From: Lachnospiraceae bacterium
Lineage (GTDB): Bacteria > Bacillota > Clostridia > Lachnospirales > Lachnospiraceae
NCBI GenBank assembly: GCA_030527645.1
Contig: JAUNAJ010000002.1
Coordinates: forward strand, 108,229 to 172,228
DNA: 64,000 nucleotides
Direction: 5' to 3'
The notes beneath the pieces are model-generated. The model was given only the letters and a program-made list of their open reading frames with translations. It did not search any database and was not told the origin of the DNA. A program made the position numbers and the translations under genes. Shown here one piece after another: positions 44,713 through 53,402 of this stretch; the first letter of the stretch is position 1; each line of letters opens with the position of its first letter.

Positions 44713-45633
44713 ATGAAAAAAGAAATGCAGGGTAACCTGATGCTGCTGATCACAGCTCTGATCTGGGGTTCTGCCTTCGTGGCACAAAGTGCCGGCATGG
44801 AGTATGTGGGCCCGTTTACCTATACCATGGCTCGAAGCTTCATCGGCTTCCTGGCTTTGATTCCGGTAGTGCTGTGGTTCCGAAAAAACAGACGAAAAAA
44901 CAATCCGATGACGAAAGAGGAGGAGAAAGGACTGAACCTCCGCTCCATCAGGGGCGGAATTTTCTGCGGTCTCGCTCTGGGCATTGCCAGCTGTATCCAG
45001 CAGGTGGGAGTCAGCATGACCACTGCCGGCAAGGCCGGCTTTATTACGGCCCTCTATATTATCATTGTTCCGATTCTGGGAATCTTTCTGAAAAAGCGGA
45101 TCCCGGGAATCATCTGGCTCTGTATTGCCATTGCTCTTGCAGGCTTCTGGCTCCTGTGCATCAAGGACGGCTTTTCCGTCTCCACCGGTGATCTGTTCTG
45201 CCTGCTGTGTGCCTTCTGTTTTTCTGTACACATCATGGTCATCGATCATTTTGCCGCTCAGGATACGGACAGCGTCATGATCTCCTGTGTACAGTTTCTG
45301 GTAGCCGGTCTGCTGTCTGCTGTGCTTACCTCTGTTTTTGAGACGCCGACCTGGAATGCCATCTGGAATGCAAAGCTGACTATCCTTTACGCCGGCCTTC
45401 TCTCCAGCGGTGTAGGCTATACCCTCCAGATTACAGCACAGCGTTATACCAAGCCAACGGTTGCCACACTTCTGATGAGTCTGGAATCCGTATTCGCTGC
45501 CCTGTTCGGAGGACTGATCCTGCACGAGGTTCTCTCTTTCAGGGAATTCCTGGGCTGTGTACTTGTATTCGCTGCAGTCATTCTGGCACAGATCCCTCTG
45601 CCTGCCGGGAAAAAGACCGCAGCAGAGGACTGA
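44713..45633 (+). CDS. EamA/DMT-family transporter
   Basis: A 306-residue protein with ten membrane helices in two EamA repeats: LITALIWGSAFVAQ at the start and MSLESVFAALFGGLILHE in the second repeat. The start follows AAGGAG. It is divergent from the MATE gene and ends at a convergent hairpin. Substrate unknown; it is a different branch from the 12713-13567 member. Confidence 0.92.
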   Translation: MKKEMQGNLMLLITALIWGSAFVAQSAGMEYVGPFTYTMARSFIGFLALIPVVLWFRKNRRKNNPMTKEEEKGLNLRSIRGGIFCGLALGIASCIQQVGVSMTTAGKAGFITALYIIIVPILGIFLKKRIPGIIWLCIAIALAGFWLLCIKDGFSVSTGDLFCLLCAFCFSVHIMVIDHFAAQDTDSVMISCVQFLVAGLLSAVLTSVFETPTWNAIWNAKLTILYAGLLSSGVGYTLQITAQRYTKPTVATLLMSLESVFAALFGGLILHEVLSFREFLGCVLVFAAVILAQIPLPAGKKTAAED

Positions 45634-45692
45634 AAAATGCAGTCCCGTATCCGATATCGCAAAGTACATCCTGAATCCGCCAAGCAAAACAA

Positions 45693-45739
45693 TGGGTCAA
45701 TGGTGTTGTTCCACAAGCAGGAACGACATCATTGGCCCA
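45693..45739. terminator. imperfect bidirectional terminator
   Basis: TGGGTCAATGGTGTTGTTCC (45693-45712) pairs with 45720-45739, apart from a few G-T and mismatched pairs, between convergent genes. Confidence 0.65.
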
Positions 45740-45752
45740 TCTATTCTTCTTG

Positions 45753-46787
45753 TCACCTTTTCTTGCCTCTTGTACGATTTTTTCTTCGGAAGGACAGAAG
45801 GTCTGCAAAGGACCACCGTTTCTCCATCTCCTGCAGGTGAATTCCGGCAGAGTCGAGAAGGGTCTGATCCTTAACAGCCGCAAAGCACTCGTATGCCCGG
45901 TTCATCTGTCCTGCCATGCTGTGGACACGTCCCTCCAGAAGCAGATAGTCCTCTTCCAGATTTTTCTCATATGCCTCCCGCAGGCAGGCCGCACTTTCTG
46001 CATAGTAGCCTCTTTCTGCCAGCAGCATTCCCTTCAGCGCCTTCAGATCTGCAGCCTCCGGCTCCAGCTCCAAAGCCTTCTGAATGGATTTGATGCCTTC
46101 CCTGAAAAAGCCCAGGTGACAGCAGGCAAGTGCATGATAGTACCAGCCGTCCGGATCATCCCTCCGCTTCTCCTTCATCTTCTCCGCATATTTTTCCAGC
46201 AGCTTGATCTCCGAAATATCCCGACACTGATCATTCAGCAGCACCTGTGCCAGTGTTCCGCAGTACTGCAGACAGGCATCCGGATTCTTCAAAAGCTTTG
46301 GCTCCAGTCTCGCCGGTGCATAGGAATAGCGAAGGAAGCTGTTTTCCTTCGGATCCTTTTTAAGCAGCCGCTCAAGTGCCTCATACCGCATGTCCTCCTG
46401 CTCTACAACCTCATACAGCTGTCCCGGATTCTGCCATTCTGTCTTTGTGATACGATCCTGTTCAGGCAGCAGAACAGCATCCGCGGAAGCTACCTCCACA
46501 TTCCCCTCAAGAAACAGGGAGACAGTTCGGATCTGTCTTGTGATCACTGCTCTTTTGTACCAGCCCAGGATCACTGCCTCACTGCCTTCACCGGTCACAA
46601 AGAACACCGGAACATTTTCCAGCCGTTCCGTGTCCCTGGTAGCCTCGTAAAATTCCTCCATCCGGAAGCCGCGCTTATTCTGTTCCCCTCTTACACCCGC
46701 CACAGCATAGCAGCGGCCATTGTAATCAAAAAATTCATTCAGCGCCAGAGAGGCTGTATCCTCAATTTTAATAAGTAAAATCGCCAT
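45753..46787 (-). CDS. TPR-repeat protein
   Basis: A 344-residue soluble protein. The first 110 residues form an unassigned alpha/beta domain (IKIEDTASLALNEFF...). About 150 residues of helical tetratricopeptide-like repeats follow, for example YHALACCHLGFFREGIKSIQKALELEPE. The basic tail ends RRKNRTRGKKR. The ATG at 46787 follows GAGG; a GTG two codons earlier is possible. Such proteins act as scaffolds. The partner is unknown. Confidence 0.78.
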   Translation of the reverse strand: MAILLIKIEDTASLALNEFFDYNGRCYAVAGVRGEQNKRGFRMEEFYEATRDTERLENVPVFFVTGEGSEAVILGWYKRAVITRQIRTVSLFLEGNVEVASADAVLLPEQDRITKTEWQNPGQLYEVVEQEDMRYEALERLLKKDPKENSFLRYSYAPARLEPKLLKNPDACLQYCGTLAQVLLNDQCRDISEIKLLEKYAEKMKEKRRDDPDGWYYHALACCHLGFFREGIKSIQKALELEPEAADLKALKGMLLAERGYYAESAACLREAYEKNLEEDYLLLEGRVHSMAGQMNRAYECFAAVKDQTLLDSAGIHLQEMEKRWSFADLLSFRRKNRTRGKKR

Positions 46788-46815
46788 TTTCACCTCAAAA
46801 ATACATATGTATTCG

Positions 46816-46870
46816 AGAACAATATCAATTTGTATCGGAATAATGTCATATCATTCCGATACATTGTTCT
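46816..46870. promoter_or_regulatory. 55-nt imperfect inverted repeat upstream of the TPR gene
   Basis: TGTATCGGAAT (46831-46841) and ATTCCGATACA (46853-46863) form an 11-bp dyad. They are extended by AGAACAA (46816-46822) and TTGTTCT (46864-46870) with an 8-nt bulge. It could be an operator or a leader hairpin. Confidence 0.45.
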
Positions 46871-46873
46871 TTT

Positions 46874-46933
46874 AAACAGGGGGACGGTCCTTCCGTTCCG
46901 CATAAGCGGAGCGAAAGGACCGTCCCCCTGTTT
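46874..46933. repeat. palindromic repeat family, copy after nhaC-like gene
   Basis: AAACAGGGGGACGGTCCTT pairs with AAGGACCGTCCCCCTGTTT at the two ends. The tip is TCCGC/GCGGA. It is 3 nt from the stop codon of the antiporter gene and probably serves as its terminator. Confidence 0.88.
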
Positions 46934-46936
46934 CAC

Positions 46937-48739
46937 TTATTTTTTTACAATTTTCTTAATAACGATCAGAGTTCCGAGCATCAGAACGATACCGATCGGA
47001 AGAACGATCACCCAGTTGCTTACCGCACCTGCGATCAGATAGCAGACTGCCGATACGCCTGCAACGGTCAGTGCATAAGGAAGCTGTGTGGATACATGGT
47101 TGACATGATCACACTGCGCACCTGCGGATGCCATGATCGTGGTATCGGAGATCGGTGAACAGTGATCTCCGCATACAGCACCTGCCATACATGCGGAAAC
47201 TGCTACGATGGTGATAGCCTCTCCCGGCTGGAATACACTGAGAACGATCGGAATCAGGATACCGAAGGTTCCCCAGGAGGTTCCTGTTGCAAAGGAAAGA
47301 CCGATGGCAATCAGGAAGATGATAGCCGGAAGAAGCATCTGCAGCCCTGCTGCACTTCCCTCTACCAGCTGAGATACGAAGATCTTTGCTCCGAGAGAGT
47401 CTGTCATAGCCTTCAGTGTCCATGCACAGCTGAGGATCAGGATGGCCGGAACCATCGCCTGGAAGCCCTCCGGCAGACAGGACATCATCTCTTTAAACGG
47501 CATAACCTTGCGGATCTGCAGATAGACCATGGTCACAATAATTGCCACAAAGGATCCCAGTACAAGACCTACAGAGGCATCACTGTTGGAGAATGCAGTC
47601 ACGAAGGATTCTCCCTCGAAGAATCCGCCGGAATAGATCATTCCGATCACGCAGGCAACGATCAGAACAACGATAGGGAATACCAGGTCCAGTACACGTC
47701 CCTTCTCGTTCACCTCCATCTCTGTTACAGCCGGCTTTGTTCCGGATGTAAAAAGATCGTTCTTTTCAACGGCATTCTTCTCATGCTCTGCCATCGGACC
47801 ATAATCTACACCGGTCACTGCCAGGAAGATCATCATGATGATGGTCAGGATCGCATAGAAGTTATAGGGGATTGCCTGCACAAACAGAGCGATACCGTTC
47901 TCTGCACCTGCTGCATTGGCAAAGCCTGCAACGGCAGCTGCCCAGGATGAGATCGGTGCGATAATGCAGACAGGAGCTGCTGTAGCATCGATCAGGTAAG
48001 CCAGCTTTGCACGGGAAATGTTATGTCCGTCGGTTACAGGACGCATAACGGAGCCTACAGTCAGGCAGTTGAAATAATCGTCGATAAAGATCAGTACACC
48101 CAGGGCAACTGTGGCAAGCTGCGCACCGATCCTTGATTTGATATGTGCAGTCGCCCATCGTCCGAAGGCTGCGGAACCGCCTGCCTTGTTCATCAGTGCA
48201 ACCATTGCACCGAGCAGCACCAGGAAGATCAGAATACCCATGTTGTAGGAATCTGACAGATTTGCCACGAATCCATCGAATAATACATGATTCAGCACGC
48301 CCTCAAAATTTCCGCCTGCATAGAGCACGCCGCCCACCAGAATTCCGATTACCAGTGAAGAGTACACCTCTTTGGTGATCAGAGCCAGTACAATGGCAAC
48401 GATAGGTGCCAGCAGGGACAGCCAGGTCGCATAAGGAGATACATCCTCCCGTACCTTCTCAATGGCTGTATCCACATGAGAGCGGAACTCCTCATCGGCA
48501 CTGAGGTTATCGGCATAGCTGCCTACATATTCCAGTGCAGAATCCGGATCTGTCAGATCGTATTCCACTTCATCGCCGTCATAGTCTACAGTAAAGGACG
48601 TTTCTGCAGCGGCTTCTGATTCTTTCGTATCCGCTTTTACAGAAACTGTTTTTGTTCCTGCGGTAATCAGACCGATGCAGAATGCAAGCATGCACATGAT
48701 CGCAACGGCTCTGAATCCGCGTTTGCTGATTTTTTTCAT
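46937..48739 (-). CDS. NhaC-family sodium/proton antiporter
   Basis: A 600-residue membrane protein. A signal-like first helix is followed by about 75 polar residues, then about a dozen helices. Typical motifs are FIDDYFNCLTVGSVMRPVTD, ATAAPVCIIAPISSWAAA and GTSWGTFGILIPI. It exchanges sodium or an organic ion for protons. The ATG at 48739 follows AAGGGGG. The N-terminal extension is longer than in classic NhaC. Amino acid/proton exchange is an alternative role for this branch. Confidence 0.88.
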   Translation of the reverse strand: MKKISKRGFRAVAIMCMLAFCIGLITAGTKTVSVKADTKESEAAAETSFTVDYDGDEVEYDLTDPDSALEYVGSYADNLSADEEFRSHVDTAIEKVREDVSPYATWLSLLAPIVAIVLALITKEVYSSLVIGILVGGVLYAGGNFEGVLNHVLFDGFVANLSDSYNMGILIFLVLLGAMVALMNKAGGSAAFGRWATAHIKSRIGAQLATVALGVLIFIDDYFNCLTVGSVMRPVTDGHNISRAKLAYLIDATAAPVCIIAPISSWAAAVAGFANAAGAENGIALFVQAIPYNFYAILTIIMMIFLAVTGVDYGPMAEHEKNAVEKNDLFTSGTKPAVTEMEVNEKGRVLDLVFPIVVLIVACVIGMIYSGGFFEGESFVTAFSNSDASVGLVLGSFVAIIVTMVYLQIRKVMPFKEMMSCLPEGFQAMVPAILILSCAWTLKAMTDSLGAKIFVSQLVEGSAAGLQMLLPAIIFLIAIGLSFATGTSWGTFGILIPIVLSVFQPGEAITIVAVSACMAGAVCGDHCSPISDTTIMASAGAQCDHVNHVSTQLPYALTVAGVSAVCYLIAGAVSNWVIVLPIGIVLMLGTLIVIKKIVKK

Positions 48740-48912
48740 ATTGTCCCCCTTCAAATAGTTTAAGATGTGCTCTTTTGCTGACAAGCCACAGGGTTTCAGC
48801 ATCGTCCGAACACTCACGTGGACATTATAGCAAATTCAGTACGCTAAAGCAAGAAAGAGCACAGATCCTTATTGGAACTGCACTCCCTATTTCTCCATAA
48901 TCCACTGTTTTC

Positions 48913-49932
48913 CTACTTCAGCACGTCGAATGTATACTCCGTCATCGAATGAAACTTCTCCCCCTTCCGAAGAATTGCCTTCGGCTCCTTCTCCACATGA
49001 ATAGAATCCGGACAGATCTCTGTCTCCAGCGCAATGCCGGTGCAGTCCTCATAGGGCACGCCGAATTTACCCACTGCACCTCCGCTTAAGTAGTTTCCGG
49101 TATACACATGCACCATGGGGCAGTCTGTGGAAATTGTCATGCGGCGGCCTGTTTCCTTATGGGACAGCTCAATCTGATTCTCAGAAGCGGAGAATACCAC
49201 CGGATGATCGTATCCCTTCACGTTCTTCAGCTGCTGTATGCCTTCAATATCCGGTTTTCCGATCAGTCTGCCCTCTTTAAAATCAAAGACAGTGCCTTTG
49301 GACGGAAGCACTTCTCCTGTCACAATACTGGTATCATCCACCGGCATATAGGAGTCAGAGGCAATCTTTAGCCAGTGATCGTAAATGGGCTGATGCATGC
49401 AGGACAAATTGAAGTAGGAGTGATTGGTCACTGCAAACAGGGTATCCTGATCTGACTGCGCATCGTAAATCAAAGAAAGGGTATTCTCCTTCAGCAGCAC
49501 AGTAACCGCAAACTGCACTGTACCCGGAAAGCCCTCTTCACCATCCGGGGACTCACAGGAGAGGCGTACCCCATTTTCAAGTACCTCATACGCAAACAGC
49601 TTCTGATTAAAGCCTTTGATTCCTCCGTGCAGACAATGCTCTCCGCTATTTTTTGCCAGCTTATAGGTTTTGCCGTTCAGTTCAAATTCTGCTCCGCCGA
49701 TCCGATTGGCCACACGGCCCACCACAGCACCCATGCATGCTGAATCCAGCTCCGGATGCTCCGGATCCATAGGAGCAAGAACAATATCTCCCCAGTTCCC
49801 TTCTCTGTCCCTGGTAAATACAGAGAGGATCTGACAGCCCAGATTCGTAAGGATTACACGCACCTCTTCACTTGCCAATTCGAATTTTACGAAGCCGTTT
49901 TCCTTTTGTTCCAGAATTTTTACATTAGTCAT
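48913..49932 (-). CDS. galM: aldose 1-epimerase (mutarotase)
   Basis: A 339-residue galactose mutarotase interconverting alpha and beta anomers. Catalytic-site segments are HCLHGGIKGF, NHSYFNLS and the Glu of ALETEICPDS. Length is normal. The start follows AGGAAGGG. It has its own consensus promoter upstream, with TGAAA-type palindromes and a 32-nt tandem repeat. It probably supports the neighbouring sugar operon but is transcribed separately. Confidence 0.94.
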   Translation of the reverse strand: MTNVKILEQKENGFVKFELASEEVRVILTNLGCQILSVFTRDREGNWGDIVLAPMDPEHPELDSACMGAVVGRVANRIGGAEFELNGKTYKLAKNSGEHCLHGGIKGFNQKLFAYEVLENGVRLSCESPDGEEGFPGTVQFAVTVLLKENTLSLIYDAQSDQDTLFAVTNHSYFNLSCMHQPIYDHWLKIASDSYMPVDDTSIVTGEVLPSKGTVFDFKEGRLIGKPDIEGIQQLKNVKGYDHPVVFSASENQIELSHKETGRRMTISTDCPMVHVYTGNYLSGGAVGKFGVPYEDCTGIALETEICPDSIHVEKEPKAILRKGEKFHSMTEYTFDVLK

Positions 49933-49963
49933 AGAGCATTTCCCTTCCTGTTATGTATATTAA

Positions 49964-50020
49964 TGAAATTGTTTTCACTAAAAGCATTTTCATTATAATA
50001 ATAGAATTCAGAATTATCAA
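49964..50020 (-). promoter_or_regulatory. galM promoter and palindrome
   Basis: TTGATA (minus strand, 50020-50015), 17 nt, TATAAT (49997-49992) is a near-consensus promoter. TGAAA-TTGT-TTTCA (49964-49977) lies just downstream and is an operator candidate. Confidence 0.7.
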
Positions 50021-50097
50021 CTTACTGCTCATGGCAAAATCTGCAAAACAGCCAGAAACACGGTTGATAACCAAAACATAAAAAAATACAGACGATA

Positions 50098-50195
50098 TTT
50101 TCACTCATGAAAATGTTGAATTTGCAATGTATTCGCTCATAAAAATGTAAAATTTATAAAATATTCACTCATGGAAAAGGCTGCTGCGCTGAATC
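50098..50195. repeat. three 32-nt tandem repeats upstream of galM
   Basis: Units begin TTCACTCATGA at 50100, TTCGCTCATAA at 50132 and TTCACTCATGG at 50164, exactly 32 nt apart. Units 1 and 2 agree at 24 of 32 positions. Unit 1 contains the palindrome TTTTCA-CTCA-TGAAAA. The third runs into the terminator of the upstream operon. This lies in the 307-nt gap 49933-50239. Confidence 0.65.
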
Positions 50196-50211
50196 CACAG
50201 CGCAACAGCCT
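50178..50211 (-). terminator. terminator of the catabolic operon
   Basis: AGGCTG.TGCGCTG (50178-50191) pairs with CAGCGC.ACAGCCT (50198-50211), with T4 following on the minus strand. Confidence 0.8.
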
Positions 50212-50239
50212 CATTCCGACAGCTTATTGCCAATTTTCA

Positions 50240-51283
50240 TTATCGATTGTCATACTCAGCTACATTATCAATCGTAACTGCCTCGAAGGGAACCCAGAGA
50301 GCAGTTCCGGTTTCATCCGTCTCGTAATCTGTTCCTTCTGAAATATCATTTCCCTCGATCAGATTGATTGCTGCAAGGATTGCTCCCTTTCCCTGTCCAA
50401 TGGGATCCTGAAATGCTGACATTGCCATTTTTCCGTCTTTGATTGCCTGGCGTCCGTCAGCGGTTGCATCAATTCCTACAATCGGAATAGAAGAAGGATC
50501 CATCCCTTTCTGCTCCATGGCCTCAACTACACCCAGCGCCATTGCATCATTATTGGAGATCACACAGTCAAAATCCACTCCACCCACGGAAACCAGAGAA
50601 GAGAATACTTCAATCGCTGTCCCTCGATCCCACTCACCGGCCAGTTCAGACCCTTTCAATGTAACATTTAAGCCTCCATCCTTAAGCGCCTGTACCGCAG
50701 AGGCTGACCGTGCAGAGGTTGACGGAAGTCCCAACGTACCCTGCAGCATTACGTAAGTAATATCTGTCTGTCCCTTTGCATTAAAATAGTCAACCAGATA
50801 TTCACCCTGCAGTCTTCCTGATTCTTCCTCATCAGATCCAACGTAAACCACCTTCCCCGCTTCCAGGATAGAATCATCTGTAGGATATCTGTTTACCAGA
50901 ACAACCGGGATGCCGCCGGCTGCATCAACCATAGATTCCGCTGCTGCAGGATCTACAAGATTGATAATGATCGCATCATTTTCTGCATTACGTGCTGATT
51001 CAATCATCTGCTGCTGTTTTGCAGCATCATTCTGCGCATCCTGTGTTGTCAGCGTAACTCCATCCGGACAGTTTTCCTGAGCACCGGTCTCCAATGTGGA
51101 AAGAAATTCGTCACGAATCGACATGATCATTGTAATTTCATAATCTTTATCCGTACCGGATGACGAAGTTCCGGTTGCTGTACCGGATGACGATGATGTG
51201 TCACTGCTGCCGCAGCCTGCAAATATGGTTGCTGCCATGGCAGCTACAATTGTAAGTGCCGCAAATCTGTTTCTTTTTTTCAT
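50240..51283 (-). CDS. sugar-binding lipoprotein (galactose/ribose type)
   Basis: A 347-residue type 1 periplasmic-binding protein: signal peptide, FAGCGSS lipobox, Ser/Thr-rich linker, then the two-lobed domain (VYVGSDEEESGRLQG; ISNNDAMALGVVEAM). It is more distant from the other binding proteins here. The ATG at 51283 is preferred for GGGAAG just upstream; an in-frame ATG lies 3 codons earlier. It is the last gene of the operon, 34 nt after the second isomerase. No ATPase or permease follows, so it must use a transporter encoded elsewhere. Confidence 0.9.
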   Translation of the reverse strand: MKKRNRFAALTIVAAMAATIFAGCGSSDTSSSSGTATGTSSSGTDKDYEITMIMSIRDEFLSTLETGAQENCPDGVTLTTQDAQNDAAKQQQMIESARNAENDAIIINLVDPAAAESMVDAAGGIPVVLVNRYPTDDSILEAGKVVYVGSDEEESGRLQGEYLVDYFNAKGQTDITYVMLQGTLGLPSTSARSASAVQALKDGGLNVTLKGSELAGEWDRGTAIEVFSSLVSVGGVDFDCVISNNDAMALGVVEAMEQKGMDPSSIPIVGIDATADGRQAIKDGKMAMSAFQDPIGQGKGAILAAINLIEGNDISEGTDYETDETGTALWVPFEAVTIDNVAEYDNR

Positions 51284-51317
51284 TCTTCCCATTTCCTTTC
51301 CAGACTTTTTCCTTGCA

Positions 51318-52253
51318 TTATCTTGCGTACATTCCGAATCCTTCCGGCATCGGCTCAGTAATGCTGGGAACATTCACCAGATTCTGCTCGATGAGCTCTC
51401 TTGTACGTGTTCCGTCTGAGATTGCTCTCTCCGGGAAGCCAAGCGGATTGAAGGTTGCAATGGTATCCTCCTGCTCATTGAAGCCGATCTCTCTCAGTGT
51501 CTTGAAGATACGGTCGAAGTCGATGTCGCCCTCGCCCAGATGGCCGATGTGTGCATGGGCACGAACGGTGCCGTTGGCATACAGCGGTGCAGGGTTGATA
51601 TTGTAGCGGAACAGCTTGGTGTAATCGTAGGTATCTGCAAACAGCACATGTTTCAGATGTTTTCTTGCATAGCGAAGGTTGTGCTCGATATCTCCCTTTC
51701 CTCCGTCATAATGGAAGGTGTGAGGAATAGAGTACAGATATCCCAGTGAAGGGCTGTCATAGTAGCGGATGATGTCATAGGCATCGTTGTTGTGCTCATA
51801 GAAATCATCGGGATGTGCCTGGATGTCGAGACGGATGCCCTTCTTCTCCATGATCGGAACCAGCTCGTCCAGAGACTTCATCAGCTTCGCCTCACACAGC
51901 TCCGGATTCTCTCTTCCGGGTCCCAGCTCTGTATTGAACACCTTGATATCCATCAGCTCACCGATCTCGAACATACGCTTCCAGCAGTCTACTGCGTACT
52001 GACGGGTGAATTCATCCGGATCCTGCCAGTGGAAACCGGTGGTAAGCGATGCGATCTTCAGACCGGCATCTGCAATGGCTTTCTTGTGCCACAGCACCTC
52101 CTCATTGGTAGCCTTCGGTCTCTTCCAGAATCCCGGGAAATCTGCGTTATAAGGATTGATATACTCATATCCTGCCCGTGCAACCACATCATACTGCTCC
52201 TCATAGCTCATGCCTGTATCCCAAAATGCGCTTCCGTCAAATGCAATCTTCAT
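51318..52253 (-). CDS. sugar phosphate isomerase/epimerase (TIM barrel)
   Basis: A 311-residue protein of the AP-endonuclease-2 / IolE-IolI TIM-barrel family. Metal-site segments include NTELGPGRE, LDIQAHPDDF and VRAHAHIGHLGEGDID. It should isomerise or dehydrate a keto sugar or inositol derivative. It follows another family member by 56 nt and precedes a binding-protein gene, so it belongs to the catabolic operon. The exact reaction cannot be told. Confidence 0.88.
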   Translation of the reverse strand: MKIAFDGSAFWDTGMSYEEQYDVVARAGYEYINPYNADFPGFWKRPKATNEEVLWHKKAIADAGLKIASLTTGFHWQDPDEFTRQYAVDCWKRMFEIGELMDIKVFNTELGPGRENPELCEAKLMKSLDELVPIMEKKGIRLDIQAHPDDFYEHNNDAYDIIRYYDSPSLGYLYSIPHTFHYDGGKGDIEHNLRYARKHLKHVLFADTYDYTKLFRYNINPAPLYANGTVRAHAHIGHLGEGDIDFDRIFKTLREIGFNEQEDTIATFNPLGFPERAISDGTRTRELIEQNLVNVPSITEPMPEGFGMYAR

Positions 52254-52309
52254 AATCTTTTCTCCTTTTCGTATATATTCTGTAGGTTTGGATTTTACTG
52301 CGATTCCAA

Positions 52310-53308
52310 TTATTTCAGCATGGTCTCCTTCAGGAAGGCTGCTGATTTCTGAATGGCTACCAGGTTGTTCGGCATGGACGGATCCTCTACCTCAATGGAT
52401 ACCGGGCCGTGGTAATCACCCATCGCCAGAGTTGCGAAGAACTCCTTCCACCAGAGGTGATCGTGACCGTAGCCAACCGCTACATAGTTCCATACCCGGT
52501 TGACCGGTGCTCCGTTGTAGGCTCCCAGCTCGAAGCACTCAAGACCCTTGATATGAGGATTCAGTCTGGTGTCCTTGCCATGTACATGGTAGATGGCCTT
52601 CTCCTCACAGAGCTTTCTTGCGATCATCATCGGATCGCCGCCCATGAAGAACAGATGGCTGGGATCCAGGTTCAGACCGATGATATCGCCTACGGCATTT
52701 CTCAGGTGCATCAGGGTGCTGACATTGAATACCATGTTCATGGGGTGATTCTCAAGCGCGATAGTCTTTACGCCGCAGCTCTTTGCCAGGTCTGCCGCCT
52801 TGGACCAGAAGTCGATGGTTACGTCCCACTGATAATTCAGCACATCCATCATCTCCGGCGGATAGGTGTGGAGTACCCAGTTCAGGGTCTCATCTCCGGG
52901 GCTGCCGGCGGGAAGTCCTGACTGAGAAACAACGCTCTCTACTCCCAGCAGCTCTGCCAGACGGAAGGTATTCATTACATCCGGAGCATGGCTTGCCCAG
53001 CGCTCGCCCGGTCCGATGGCATTGGCGGAGCAGTTCAGTGCGCAGATCTTCAGTCCGCGGCTCTCAATGGCATGCATGTACTCTTTTCTGGCATCTGCGC
53101 TGTTCAGAAGCTTTTCCATATCCAGATGGGGTGCACAGGAATAGCCGCCTGTACCAAGCTCCAGCTCTTCTATTCCCATCTCGCAGGCTGCATCCAGCAT
53201 CTCCTCGAAGGGCATATCCGGCAGTCCGTCTGTAAACAGTGCCAGCTTCATCGGGTTCGGATTGAAGGATGCCACCGGCATATCAAAATCTTTTGGATCA
53301 ATACTCAT
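52310..53308 (-). CDS. sugar phosphate isomerase/epimerase (TIM barrel)
   Basis: A 332-residue member of the same TIM-barrel family. Metal-site segments are IALENHPMN (Glu), GLNLDPSHLFF (Asp/His), IYHVHGKDT and VSIEVEDPSMP. The family pattern is more complete than in its neighbour. With the adjacent Gfo/Idh/MocA enzyme it likely forms an oxidation-isomerisation pathway for an inositol or a rare sugar. Ribosome site AGGGAGA precedes the ATG. Confidence 0.9.
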   Translation of the reverse strand: MSIDPKDFDMPVASFNPNPMKLALFTDGLPDMPFEEMLDAACEMGIEELELGTGGYSCAPHLDMEKLLNSADARKEYMHAIESRGLKICALNCSANAIGPGERWASHAPDVMNTFRLAELLGVESVVSQSGLPAGSPGDETLNWVLHTYPPEMMDVLNYQWDVTIDFWSKAADLAKSCGVKTIALENHPMNMVFNVSTLMHLRNAVGDIIGLNLDPSHLFFMGGDPMMIARKLCEEKAIYHVHGKDTRLNPHIKGLECFELGAYNGAPVNRVWNYVAVGYGHDHLWWKEFFATLAMGDYHGPVSIEVEDPSMPNNLVAIQKSAAFLKETMLK

Positions 53309-53402
53309 TGCTGTTCTCCCTTTTCATCAATTGTATAACTGTTTTTCTTTGCTTAAATCTGTTTTACTGACGGCTGCTCTTCAGCAGCTGTCATCTCCAT
53401 TA

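Noticed and set aside
45637-45840. 67-codon plus-strand frame after the EamA gene
   Set aside because: No ribosome site; it overlaps the terminator and the antisense of the TPR gene.
50098-50195. Possible CRISPR-like array
   Set aside because: The 32-nt units are contiguous and degenerate, with no spacers and no cas genes in the window.
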